Shown here piece by piece: positions 7,447 to 15,553 of a DNA stretch of 38,237 bases (its first letter is position 1; each line of letters opens with the position of its first letter). Below the pieces are notes generated by a model. That model saw only the letters and a list, made by a program, of their open reading frames with translations, searched no databases and was not told the origin of the DNA. The position numbers were made by a program, and so were the translations under genes. Source of the stretch: Clostridia bacterium (GTDB lineage: Bacteria; Bacillota; Clostridia; Christensenellales; Aristaeellaceae); the NCBI GenBank assembly GCA_017436605.1, contig JAFSCW010000113.1, positions 1-38,237 on the forward strand, in the 5' to 3' direction.

Positions 7447-8259
7447 ATGACCCTGCTGCTGATTCTTCTCCTGCTCGTCTGCGTGTATTTCCTGCTGATC
7501 ATGCCGCGCATGAACGGCAAGCCCGACGTTTCCGCGCTCATGGGCGTGCATTACGCGCACCGCGGCCTGCACGACAACAAATCCTGTGCGCCGGAAAACT
7601 CCCTGGCCGCCATCAAAAAGGCTGTAGAAAACGGCTACGGCATCGAGTTCGACGTACAGCTCACCAAGGACCGCATTCCCGTCGTCTTCCACGACGAGAG
7701 CCTCAAACGCGTATGCGGCGTGGAAGGCAACGTCCGCGATTATACCTATGAACAGCTCCAGGCTTTCCCCCTTCTCCAGTCCGAAGAGCGGATCCCGCTG
7801 TTTGAGGATGTGCTCGCCGCCGTCGGCGGCAAGGTGCCGCTGATCGTGGAAATCAAGATCCACGAGGCGGTATCCGAGGTCTGCCCGCGCGTGGATGCGC
7901 TGCTGTCGCGGTATGAAGGCCCGTACTGCATCGAATCGTTCGATCCCCGTGCGGTCGTCTGGTACAGGAAGAACCGTCCGCAGGTCATCCGCGGACAGCT
8001 CTCCTCCCGCTTCAGCAAGCCGGGCAAGCCCGAGCCCTTCGCCCAGATGCTGGTGCATTTCCTGCTGACCAACGTCCTCGCCCGTCCGGACTTCGTCGCC
8101 TACTGCCATACGCACAAGGAAAACCTCTCCCGCGTGCTCTGCCGCAAGGTCTTCCGCGTGCTCTCCGTCGCCTGGACGATCCGCTCCCAGCAGGAGCTGG
8201 ACGCCAGCCGCCGGGACTTTGACCTGTTCATCTTCGAGCAGTTCATCCCCAAGGACTGA
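7447..8259 (+). CDS. Membrane-anchored glycerophosphodiester phosphodiesterase
   Basis: 270 residues. One N-terminal membrane helix (about 2-20), then a GDPD barrel: HRG (38-40), PEN (49-51), EFD (67-69), and FHDESL with HD at 82-83, which together make the metal site and the two catalytic histidines. The family splits glycerophosphodiesters into glycerol 3-phosphate and an alcohol. Which side of the membrane the active site faces cannot be decided; a short N-terminus before the helix allows an outward-facing domain. It follows the transporter gene closely and ends at a strong terminator. Confidence 0.92.
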   Translation: MTLLLILLLLVCVYFLLIMPRMNGKPDVSALMGVHYAHRGLHDNKSCAPENSLAAIKKAVENGYGIEFDVQLTKDRIPVVFHDESLKRVCGVEGNVRDYTYEQLQAFPLLQSEERIPLFEDVLAAVGGKVPLIVEIKIHEAVSEVCPRVDALLSRYEGPYCIESFDPRAVVWYRKNRPQVIRGQLSSRFSKPGKPEPFAQMLVHFLLTNVLARPDFVAYCHTHKENLSRVLCRKVFRVLSVAWTIRSQQELDASRRDFDLFIFEQFIPKD

Positions 8260-8275
8260 TCGCCGCCAAACCACG

Positions 8276-8315
8276 AAGGCCCTCTGCACGTCAATCGCCG
8301 TGCAGAGGGCCTTTT
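8276..8315. terminator. Strong bidirectional terminator
   Basis: A 15-bp perfect stem, AAGGCCCTCTGCACG (8276-8290) with its complement at 8299-8313 and an 8-base loop, flanked by TTTT on the plus strand. It lies between the converging phosphodiesterase and hydF genes. On the minus strand the T-run is weak, so termination is strongest on the plus strand. Confidence 0.9.
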
Positions 8316-8332
8316 GTCTGTACCGTTTTTTC

Positions 8333-9541
8333 TCAGGCCTGATCGAGCAGCGCAAGCTCGGCCGGGAAAATCTCCAGGCTTCTTTTCAGGATCCCGTGCA
8401 TATGCGCGATCGCGACGCCGTAATTGACCACCGGCACATGCGCTGCGCCCGCCCGCTGCAGGCGGGCCTTCATTGCATTTTCGCTGAGCATGCAGCCGCC
8501 GCAATGCACGACAAGCGCATACGGAGAAAGATCCTCCGGAAAATCCCCGCCGGAGCTGAGCTCAATTTCCACGCGCTTTCCTGTGAACTGCCGGATCCAC
8601 GCCGGGATCTTGACGCTGCCGATGTCGCCGCATTGCCTGTGATGGGTGCATCCCTCCGAGATCAGCACGCGGTCTCCGTCCTTCAGGCGGGAAAGCGCCG
8701 CCGCGCCGCGCACCTGCGCGGCAAGCCCGCCCTTATAGCGGGCCATGAGAATCGAAAAGGACGTCAGCGGAATATCCGGCGGGACGGCCTTCGCCACGCG
8801 GGCAAACGCCTGCGAGTCGGTAATGACCAGCGCCGGCCTTTGGGCAAGCGAGCCGATCGCCCGCTCCACCTCCGTATCCTGACAGCAGATCGCCATGCAG
8901 CGATGATCCAGCAGATCGCGGATCGTCTGCTGCTGGGGCATAATCAGCCTGCCCTTGGGCGCCGCCTCGTCGATGGGCATCACCAGCAGCGCAGTATCGC
9001 CCGGGGAAAGCAGATCCGACACAATGCGCCTGTCCTGCGCGATATGCCCGGCCATGCTGCCCAGCCGTTCCTTGAGCGCATGCACGCCCTCGCCCGTCAC
9101 CGCGCTGACGTAGATTTCGTTTCCCGCCGCCTCCGGCCTGCCGCTCAGCAGGTCGCATTTGTTCATCGCCACGATGTAGGGAATCTTCCGCGCGTCAAGC
9201 AGCGCCGTCAGATCCCTGTCACATTCGCGAAGCCCCCATTCGCTGCCCACAACGACGACGGCGATATGCACCGTATCCAGCACCTGCCAGGCGCGGCTGA
9301 CGCGCATCTGTCCGAGCGCACCCTCATCGTCCAGCCCGGGCGTATCGACGATCACCACCGGCCCAAGCGGCAAAAGCTCCATCGCCTTTTTTACAGGATC
9401 CGTCGTCGTGCCCTTGACGTCCGATACCAGCGAGAGCGCCTGCCCGGTCACGGCGTTCACAAGACTCGATTTTCCCGCATTGCGCATGCCGAAAAAGCCG
9501 ATATGCAGCCGCTCGGATGACGCTACGGCGTGTAATGACAT
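8333..9541 (-). CDS. hydF: [FeFe]-hydrogenase maturation GTPase HydF
   Basis: 402 residues, the usual size. An N-terminal Ras-like GTPase domain has the P-loop GMRNAGKS (18-25), the switch region GTTTDPV, DTPGLDDEG and NKCD. A middle dimerisation part follows, and the C-terminal domain carries the cluster ligands CTHH and, some 45 residues on, HCGGC. HydF is the scaffold on which the two-iron subcluster of the H-cluster is assembled before delivery to the hydrogenase. The gene is 14 nt after hydG and is last in the operon, with AAAGGAG in front of the ATG. No hydrogenase structural gene is in the window, so the client enzyme is encoded elsewhere. Confidence 0.97.
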   Translation of the reverse strand: MSLHAVASSERLHIGFFGMRNAGKSSLVNAVTGQALSLVSDVKGTTTDPVKKAMELLPLGPVVIVDTPGLDDEGALGQMRVSRAWQVLDTVHIAVVVVGSEWGLRECDRDLTALLDARKIPYIVAMNKCDLLSGRPEAAGNEIYVSAVTGEGVHALKERLGSMAGHIAQDRRIVSDLLSPGDTALLVMPIDEAAPKGRLIMPQQQTIRDLLDHRCMAICCQDTEVERAIGSLAQRPALVITDSQAFARVAKAVPPDIPLTSFSILMARYKGGLAAQVRGAAALSRLKDGDRVLISEGCTHHRQCGDIGSVKIPAWIRQFTGKRVEIELSSGGDFPEDLSPYALVVHCGGCMLSENAMKARLQRAGAAHVPVVNYGVAIAHMHGILKRSLEIFPAELALLDQA

Positions 9542-9555
9542 GGCCTTCTCCTTTC

Positions 9556-11004
9556 TCAGAACCGGAAATCCCTGCAGTTGGAGCTGCGGATCGCCGCGAC
9601 ATTCTCTTTGGCGATCGCACGGACCTTCTGCTTGGGAATCCGCTCCAATTCTCTTGCGATGAGTTCATAGCCGGCGGCCTTTGTGCGGTCGCTGGCGTAA
9701 TCTTCGAGGTATTCGCTCAGCGTCATCAGCGCGTTGGGATGGCAGCAATTGAGAATCTGTCCGCTCTTGCAAAGGCTCATGAACCGGTCTCCCGTCCGGC
9801 CCTCGCGGTAGCAAGCCGTGCAGAAGGACGGAATATGCCCGTTTTCCATCAGCCAATGAACGACCTCATCCAGCGTCCGCTGGTCGGACACGTCGAACTG
9901 CTCGGTATCGTGCGGGCGTTCCTCCTCGGCATAACCGCCCACGCTCGTGCGCGATGCACCGCTGACCTGCGACACACCCAGACGCAGAAGCCTGCCGCGC
10001 ACCTCTTCCGACTCGCGGGTAGAGATGATGATGCCGGTATACGGCACGGCGAGACGGATGCAGGCCGTGATCTTGGCAAACGTATCGTCGTCGATGCCGT
10101 TGTCAAACTGATCCGGATCGATATCCGAGGCGCGCTTGAGGCGCGGCACGCTGATGGTATGCGGTCCCACGCCATGCGCCGCCTCCAGATGCTCGGCATG
10201 CATGATGAGTCCGGCGAATTCGTATTTGTAAAGTTCCAGACCGAATAGAACGCCCAGACCCACATCGTCGATGCCGCCCTCCATCGCGCGGTCCATCGCC
10301 TCGGTGTGGTAGTCGTAGTCGTGCTTGGGCCCGGTGGGATGCAGCTGCAGGTAGCTTTCCTTGTGGTAGGTCTCCTGGAAGAGGATATACGTTCCGATGC
10401 CCGCTTCCTTGAGCTTCCTGTAGTTTTCCACAGTCGTTGCCGCAATGTTGACATTCACGCGGCGGATCGCGCCGTTTTTGTGGTTAACCGAGTAGATCGT
10501 GTTGATGCACTCGAGGATGTATTCGATCGGGTTGTTCTTCGGGTCCTCGCCCGCTTCGATCGCAAGGCGCTTATGGCCCATATCCTGCAGGGCGATGACC
10601 TCTTTGCGCACCTCCTCCTGCGTCAGCTTCCTGCGCGGGATGGTCTTGTTCTTCATGTGGTACGGGCAATAGACGCAGCCGTTGACACAGTAATTGGACA
10701 GATACAGCGGCGCGAAGATCACGATGCGGTTGCCATAGAAGGCGAGCTTGATCTCCTCGGCGATCTGGTAGATTCTTTCGATCTTCTCCGGGATCTCGCA
10801 GGCCAGCAGCACGGAGGCCTCTCTGTGCGTCAGCCCCGAGCAGACATAGCCGGTCTCGGTTTTCTTCGGACGCGCCTTCTCGAGGATCGCGTCGATCAAC
10901 TCGGCGTTGTCTTTGTTTTGTTCGGCATACGCCAGTGTCTCGTGGATTTCGCCATCGTTGATGAACTCCTCCGCGCGCAGGGATTTGGGATCATACATTG
11001 CCAT
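9556..11004 (-). CDS. hydG: [FeFe]-hydrogenase maturase HydG (tyrosine lyase)
   Basis: 482 residues. The radical SAM motif CVNGCVYC (Cys106, Cys110, Cys113) is followed by a ThiH-like barrel with EAGEDP and the TYHKESY region. The C-terminal extension holds the second-cluster motif CTACYREGRTGDRFM, which is absent from ThiH and specific to HydG. HydG splits tyrosine to give CO and cyanide for the H-cluster, with p-cresol as by-product. The ATG follows AAAGGAAGAAAC. It lies between hydE (58 nt upstream) and hydF, in keeping with one maturation operon. Confidence 0.97.
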   Translation of the reverse strand: MAMYDPKSLRAEEFINDGEIHETLAYAEQNKDNAELIDAILEKARPKKTETGYVCSGLTHREASVLLACEIPEKIERIYQIAEEIKLAFYGNRIVIFAPLYLSNYCVNGCVYCPYHMKNKTIPRRKLTQEEVRKEVIALQDMGHKRLAIEAGEDPKNNPIEYILECINTIYSVNHKNGAIRRVNVNIAATTVENYRKLKEAGIGTYILFQETYHKESYLQLHPTGPKHDYDYHTEAMDRAMEGGIDDVGLGVLFGLELYKYEFAGLIMHAEHLEAAHGVGPHTISVPRLKRASDIDPDQFDNGIDDDTFAKITACIRLAVPYTGIIISTRESEEVRGRLLRLGVSQVSGASRTSVGGYAEEERPHDTEQFDVSDQRTLDEVVHWLMENGHIPSFCTACYREGRTGDRFMSLCKSGQILNCCHPNALMTLSEYLEDYASDRTKAAGYELIARELERIPKQKVRAIAKENVAAIRSSNCRDFRF

Positions 11005-11062
11005 ATGTTTCTTCCTTTCTTGCGGGTCAGAATCTCTTCCCCGTCAGATGGTTTTTTTGTCT

Positions 11063-12115
11063 TCAACAATTCCTGTAGTCGCCCCGGTCGGTCACGACCT
11101 CATAGCCGATTGCCGCCATGCGCGCGCGCAGCTCCCCGATGCACTGCGCAGATTCCGCGCCATCGGATAGCTTATTGTCGTAGAGCGCATATTTCCTGCG
11201 CACGCTGGCAGGCGACAGATTCGGCATGACGACGTTCGCTCCGGCGAGAATCCCCTTCTCCCGCCCGAAGGGATCGATGCTGCCCAGCGCCGTCGTCGCC
11301 GGCAGGAGCACACCGGGATGCATCAGCCGGATGATCGAAAGCAGGCGGCAGGTCATCTCTACCGTGCCGGCGGGATCATCTGCAAACTGCGTCGCAGCAT
11401 GCGGAATAAACGGGCCGATGCCGCACATCTGCGGCCGGAAGCGCTCGATAAACTTGAGATCGCGGGCCAGATGCACCGGCGTCTGATATGGCGAGCCCAC
11501 CATAAAGCCGCAGCCAACCTGATAGCCCAGCGCCTTCAGATCATGAAGGCAGCGCATCCTGTTATCAAAGGACATCTCCTCAGGATGCAGCATCGCGTAG
11601 TGCGCAGCGTCCGCCGTCTCATGCCGCAGGAGATAGCGGTCTGCGCCCGCAAGGCGCAGCGCAGCATAGCTTTCCCGGCTGCGCTCGCCCATCGACAGCG
11701 TCACGGCGCAGTCAGGATGGGCCGCCTTGATCGCGCGGACGACGCCGCCGAGCACCTCGTCGGTATAGTATCCATCCTCCCCGCCCTGCAGAACAAACGT
11801 GCGAAAGCCCAGCGCATATCCTTCATCGCAGGCCGAAAGGATGTCTTCCTTTGACAGCCGGTAGCGCTCGCAGGCGCGGTTGCTGCGCCGGATGCCGCAG
11901 TACAGGCAGTCGTTTTTGCAGATGCTGCTGATTTCGATCAGCCCGCGGACATACACCGCAGAGCCGAATACCCTGCGCCGCACGGCGTCCGCCCTTTCAG
12001 CGAGCAGCCTCGCGGTCTCCTCGCCGCCCTCTTTAACGAGCGCAAGATACCCCTCCTCGGGCAGCGCATGCTCCCGCTCGAGGGTATCGATCAGCGCGCC
12101 AATCTCCTTACGCAT
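11063..12115 (-). CDS. hydE: [FeFe]-hydrogenase maturase HydE
   Basis: 350 residues, full length. The radical SAM motif is CKNDCLYC (Cys66, Cys70, Cys73), with LQGGEDGYY in place of the usual GGE motif and the BioB-like barrel parts ERSRESY, RHETAD and GFMVGSPYQT. HydE works on the iron-cysteine synthon made by HydG while the two-iron subcluster is built. The start ATG overlaps the end of the upstream TM1266-like gene by eight bases, so the two are translationally coupled. Confidence 0.96.
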   Translation of the reverse strand: MRKEIGALIDTLEREHALPEEGYLALVKEGGEETARLLAERADAVRRRVFGSAVYVRGLIEISSICKNDCLYCGIRRSNRACERYRLSKEDILSACDEGYALGFRTFVLQGGEDGYYTDEVLGGVVRAIKAAHPDCAVTLSMGERSRESYAALRLAGADRYLLRHETADAAHYAMLHPEEMSFDNRMRCLHDLKALGYQVGCGFMVGSPYQTPVHLARDLKFIERFRPQMCGIGPFIPHAATQFADDPAGTVEMTCRLLSIIRLMHPGVLLPATTALGSIDPFGREKGILAGANVVMPNLSPASVRRKYALYDNKLSDGAESAQCIGELRARMAAIGYEVVTDRGDYRNC

Positions 12116-12365
12116 GGCCCGTCACGCTCGAATACGAGGTCTTCACGCTCACGCCGGCCATCCTGCCGATCTTGCCGGAGAGCGCAGAAATCCTGTCCTG
12201 CGGCGCATCCAGCGCGATGGAGATGATGCTGATCTTCCTGGCCCTGTAGGGAATGCCCATCCTTCCGATGATGTACTCGCCGTATTCATGCAGCAGCGCA
12301 TTCACTTGCTCGACGCTCTCCATGTTTTCGATGATGATGCTCATCACAGCCACGCGGGTTTCCAT
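12108..12365 (-). CDS. TM1266-like iron-only hydrogenase system protein (ACT-like fold)
   Basis: 85 residues with the pattern VAVMSIIIENMESVEQVN, GRMGIPYRARKISIISIALDAP, then GKIGRMAGVSVKTSYS. This is the small beta-alpha-beta protein regularly found beside hydE and hydG and named a putative hydrogenase system regulator; its ferredoxin-like fold is close to ACT and NikR C-terminal domains. No DNA-binding part is visible, so a ligand-sensing role is more likely than direct repression. It is first in the operon, with AAGGAGG eight bases before the ATG, and overlaps hydE by eight bases. Confidence 0.88.
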   Translation of the reverse strand: METRVAVMSIIIENMESVEQVNALLHEYGEYIIGRMGIPYRARKISIISIALDAPQDRISALSGKIGRMAGVSVKTSYSSVTGHA

Positions 12366-12387
12366 GCGTTTTGCCTCCTTTTTCGTT

Positions 12388-12423
12388 CAGAATCAAATAC
12401 AGAATCGGATACAGAATCAGATA
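12388..12423. repeat. Three tandem 12-bp repeats before the hyd operon
   Basis: Three head-to-tail copies of CAGAATCRRATA (plus-strand reading) at 12388-12399, 12400-12411 and 12412-12423, differing at two positions. They lie between a terminator-like hairpin and the ribosome binding site of the TM1266-like gene. They could bind a protein on DNA or RNA, or be slippage products. Confidence 0.85.
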
Positions 12424-12424
12424 C

Positions 12425-12474
12425 AAAAAGCCGCGCCCCGAAAGGCACGGCTGAAAAGGACAGCGACGCTGTCC
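12425..12474 (-). terminator. Leader hairpins and terminator-like stem upstream of the hyd operon
   Basis: On the minus strand a 7-bp stem GGACAGC / GCTGTCC (12458-12474) is followed by a 9-bp stem AGCCGTGCC / GGCGCGGCT (12429-12452, one T-G pair) and a run of five T. It may be an attenuator in the hyd leader, because a promoter lies upstream at 12531, or the terminator of the peptidase operon whose last gene ends at 12555. A 19-codon frame (12417-12476, starts MDSVAV) overlaps the stems; its ribosome binding site is poor and I do not call it a gene. Confidence 0.7.
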
Positions 12475-12530
12475 ATGGATTCAATTCCGCACCTTCTACG
12501 TCAGAACGCATCTTGGTATCAGGTCAGTTG

Positions 12531-12558
12531 ATTATAACACAGGCTGCGCCCAAATCAA
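12531..12558 (-). promoter_or_regulatory. Candidate promoter of the hyd maturation operon
   Basis: On the minus strand a perfect TATAAT (12531-12536), with TTGATT 16 bases upstream, overlapping the last codons of the M20 peptidase gene. Transcripts would start near 12524 and carry a structured leader of about 160 bases. Confidence 0.6.
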
Positions 12559-14063
12559 AGACGGGCGCAGTATTTTGTCAGAACGGATTTGTAGAAATCC
12601 ACGGCAGGCACGAGCGCGGATGCGAAGAGATTCTCATTGACGCTGTGCACGCTCTTATACTGCTGATCGTCGATCTCAATCGGCGCAAAGCGCAGGCAGT
12701 GATCGCAGATGCCGCCATAGTATTTCGCGTCCGTGCCGCCGGTCATGACATACGGCACCACGCCGTAGCCCGGATAGATCTCGGAGGCGACCTCCTCCAG
12801 GAGCTTGAACGGCGCGCCGTTATAATCCACGACCGGGCAGGGATGATCCTGATAGATCACTTCCATCTCGCAGTCGTGCTTCTTCGCAATCTTCTCGAGG
12901 ATCGCAAGGCTTTCCTCGTTGGCCTGATGATGGATGAACCGCAGATTCGCCGTTACATACGCTTTAGCCGGCAGGACATTGAGTCCGCCGGAGCCCTGCG
13001 CCGTGGTGAACGCGCAGGTCGTCTGCATCATCGCCGCAGCCGCCGGGCTGATCATGCCCATGAACCTTTTGAGCACGGGACCGAACAGCCAGAGATTGCC
13101 GAACACCAGCTTCAGCGGGAAGCTCGCATTCGGCGCAAGGCGCGTAAACATCTCGCGCACCGTCGGCGTGATCTCCGCGCGGAAGGGAGAATGCTTTTCG
13201 ATATCCTGCATCAGCGCGCCAAGACGCGGCAGCGGCGTTCCCCTGCAGGGCGCGCTCGCATGGCCGCCGCGGCTGCGCGCGACAAAGCGCACGTCGCCGT
13301 AGCCCTTTTCCAGCACGCCGACCATCGCATAGCGGCCCTTGACGCCGCCGACCGGCTCCTCAAGGATCATGCCGCCCTCGTCCAGCAGCATGCCCAGATG
13401 CACGCCGCGCTCCTCGAGGAACGCCACAATCGCCGGCGCACACGGGCCGGACCATTCCTCCGTGCAGCTGGAGGTGATGTACACGTCCTTTTCGTTTTCC
13501 CAGCCCGAGAGCAGGAGCTCCTCCAGCGCCTGCATTTCGCACATCAGACTGCCCTTGGTATCAACCGTTCCGCGTCCCCAGATGCGGCCCGTCTCGTCGA
13601 TATCGCCGGAGAAGGGCGCATGCTCCCAGCCGCCGTCCTGCGGATCGACCACGTCGTGATGGCTCATCAGCAGGATCGGCTCACCCTTGGGCGCCTTCGC
13701 CGGAAGGCGCAGCACGAGACCGCCGCCGGGATGATACACTTCACAGCGGGCGAAGACTGTCGGGAAGAGCGCAGGAAGGCTGTCCTGGAACGCCCGGAAT
13801 TTTTCGGGATCCTGACCAAATCGGCTGGACACCGTCTCGATCTTCACCATCGCGGAAAGCTTTTCGGCGTATTCCTTCGCGCGGCCAGAGTCCGCCTCGG
13901 GCGGCTGCGCCGTTTTCGCCGGCGTCGCCTTCAGCCCCAGCGCGCGCACGCAGGCAAATGCCAGCGCAGCGAGCAGCGCGATCAGCGCCAGCATAACCAG
14001 CGAACGCAGAAACATCAGCGCCAAAAGGGCCAGCACAAGAAATACGATCAGCTTAATCATCAC
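12555..14063 (-). CDS. Membrane-anchored M20 metallopeptidase (carboxypeptidase S-like)
   Basis: 502 residues. Two N-terminal hydrophobic helices (about 3-20 and 22-38) are followed by an M20 domain: SHHDVVDP with His136/Asp137, GTVDTKG with bridging Asp168, catalytic pair TEE (201-203), and C-terminal GGTDAKYY and VHSVNE. The insert near 230-350 is the lid and dimerisation domain. The family cleaves dipeptides, C-terminal residues or N-acyl amino acids with two zinc ions. The GTG start overlaps the stop of the upstream membrane-protein gene as GTGA; an ATG directly after is equally possible. It is the last gene of a MATE and membrane-protein operon, so uptake or export of the peptide substrate may be coupled to its cleavage. 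Confidence 0.9.
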   Translation of the reverse strand: MMIKLIVFLVLALLALMFLRSLVMLALIALLAALAFACVRALGLKATPAKTAQPPEADSGRAKEYAEKLSAMVKIETVSSRFGQDPEKFRAFQDSLPALFPTVFARCEVYHPGGGLVLRLPAKAPKGEPILLMSHHDVVDPQDGGWEHAPFSGDIDETGRIWGRGTVDTKGSLMCEMQALEELLLSGWENEKDVYITSSCTEEWSGPCAPAIVAFLEERGVHLGMLLDEGGMILEEPVGGVKGRYAMVGVLEKGYGDVRFVARSRGGHASAPCRGTPLPRLGALMQDIEKHSPFRAEITPTVREMFTRLAPNASFPLKLVFGNLWLFGPVLKRFMGMISPAAAAMMQTTCAFTTAQGSGGLNVLPAKAYVTANLRFIHHQANEESLAILEKIAKKHDCEMEVIYQDHPCPVVDYNGAPFKLLEEVASEIYPGYGVVPYVMTGGTDAKYYGGICDHCLRFAPIEIDDQQYKSVHSVNENLFASALVPAVDFYKSVLTKYCARL

Positions 14064-14767
14064 TCGTCCAGCGCTCCCTTCTTATAGAACACAAAGGACA
14101 CGCCGATCGTCAGCGCGCCGATGACAATCAGCAGCACGCTCGTCTGACGGATCAGCGAGGGCACGAGAATACATACCGCGCAGGAAAGCACGAGCGGGAT
14201 CGCCGCGAACTTCTTTCCCTTGAGGAAATACTTGAGGCCAAGCGCGCCGAAGAGCGCGGGAACGACATTGTCAAACGCCGGCGTCAGCACCGGATTGGAA
14301 AGCACCGGCTGAAGCGGCTGCAGAAGCAGCACGCCCAGCGCCAGCACGACCACCGTCACCAGCGAGCTCGTGGCGACCGAGAGCGTGGAAATGATCTCGT
14401 TTTCAGGCGTGCCCACGCGGGCGTCCGCCATCTCCCGCGCGTTGACCGCGCAGGGAATCTTCAGGTTGGACAGATTGCCGGTGATAAAGCTCAGATAGCT
14501 CGCGCCGGAGCCGAGCATCGGCACATAGATCAGGTATTCGACCAGACTTGTCGGATAGTAGATGATCGCGACATTGAAAAAGCCCTTGAGAAAGCTGTTC
14601 ATATCCGTCTTCGCCTGAAGCACCATCCCCATCAGAAACGGCACAGCCAGCAAGGCGCCCAGACATACAAGTGTCCAGATGCGTCCCTCGCGGTGTATGC
14701 TGCGGTTATATTGCTCCATCCACGCTCTGCGTCCCTCGGCGGAGAGCAGATTGTTCTTGTTTTCCAT
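14060..14767 (-). CDS. Integral membrane protein, partner of the DUF5058-like protein
   Basis: 235 residues with about six hydrophobic segments (near 32-50, 62-80, 90-105, 128-152, 165-185 and 187-225) and a charged N-terminus. I recognise no motif. It lies between the DUF5058-like gene (12 nt) and the M20 peptidase gene (4-base overlap), so it is likely half of a two-subunit membrane carrier whose substrate is a peptide or acyl amino acid. AAGGAGGGG precedes the ATG. A transport role is inference. Confidence 0.75.
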   Translation of the reverse strand: MENKNNLLSAEGRRAWMEQYNRSIHREGRIWTLVCLGALLAVPFLMGMVLQAKTDMNSFLKGFFNVAIIYYPTSLVEYLIYVPMLGSGASYLSFITGNLSNLKIPCAVNAREMADARVGTPENEIISTLSVATSSLVTVVVLALGVLLLQPLQPVLSNPVLTPAFDNVVPALFGALGLKYFLKGKKFAAIPLVLSCAVCILVPSLIRQTSVLLIVIGALTIGVSFVFYKKGALDE

Positions 14768-14779
14768 TCCTGCCCCTCC

Positions 14780-15529
14780 TTACATTACGCCGCCCAGCAG
14801 CACAGCCGCGCCCATGGCGACAAGCATGCTCGCCGCCAGATCAAAATTCTCCAGCCACTTCATGCCGCATTTTCTTTCCAACACTTCGCAAAGCGCCATT
14901 GCCGCCGCGGCGATCAGCGCCGTCGCCAGGGGGAGATATTCTTTCTGGGCAGCCTGACCGGCATAGCTGCCGATGTACGCGGCACACATGCCCACGAACA
15001 TCGCGATCATCGCCCAGTCGCCGAAGCTCTTTTTTCCGCTTCCGGCCGCCTTCGGCTTTCCGCCGAGCTTCTTTGCATAGGCCTTCAGCGTGAACAGACA
15101 CAGCAGCGCGCCGCCGAGAATACCCGCCGTCATCACCAGCGCGATGGTCACAAACGCATCCGCCGTCAGTTCTGTGATTTTAAGGCCAGACAGCCCGACG
15201 CTCGTCGCCGCAATCTGCGCGACGTTGACCTCATACTGCAGATTGCCGATCACGGACAGGCGGAGCCACGGCAGCGGAATACCCATGCTGCCCGAAAGCG
15301 CGACCACGCCCAGCAGCACCGAAAACGCAGGCAGAACCGTAAACGTCGCACTGGATACAATCGCCTTTTTGAGCACGCGTCTGTCCATGCCCACAGCGAC
15401 GCCCGCACGCCAGCTTTTCACCATAAAATACACACACATCGCCACGACCAGCGCGATGACGCCGCCTACGATCAGATACATCGCCGGCGAATTGAGCTTT
15501 TCCAGAAGGCTTTTTTCCATGACGTCCAT
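14780..15529 (-). CDS. DUF5058-like membrane protein
   Basis: 249 residues with an N-terminal helix (about 18-36) and five to six more membrane segments. The size, the SPAMYLIVGG start and the conserved central part VNVAQIAATSVGLSGL agree with the DUF5058 group as I remember it, a family of unknown function; the match is from memory and not tested. The gene starts 24 nt after the MATE gene and runs into a second membrane-protein gene. It has no nucleotide-binding motif, so any transport would be driven by an ion gradient. Confidence 0.65.
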   Translation of the reverse strand: MDVMEKSLLEKLNSPAMYLIVGGVIALVVAMCVYFMVKSWRAGVAVGMDRRVLKKAIVSSATFTVLPAFSVLLGVVALSGSMGIPLPWLRLSVIGNLQYEVNVAQIAATSVGLSGLKITELTADAFVTIALVMTAGILGGALLCLFTLKAYAKKLGGKPKAAGSGKKSFGDWAMIAMFVGMCAAYIGSYAGQAAQKEYLPLATALIAAAAMALCEVLERKCGMKWLENFDLAASMLVAMGAAVLLGGVM

Positions 15530-15553
15530 GCTTGATCCTCTTTATCTATGCAG

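Noticed and set aside
12417..12476. 19-codon possible leader peptide in the hyd leader
   Set aside because: It lies inside the stems, has a distant and weak ribosome binding site, and has no run of one amino acid that would explain attenuation.
11880..14087. 735-codon open frame on the plus strand
   Set aside because: Opposite-strand shadow of hydE and the M20 peptidase gene in GC-rich DNA; Arg/His-rich low-complexity product, no ribosome binding site, no domain.
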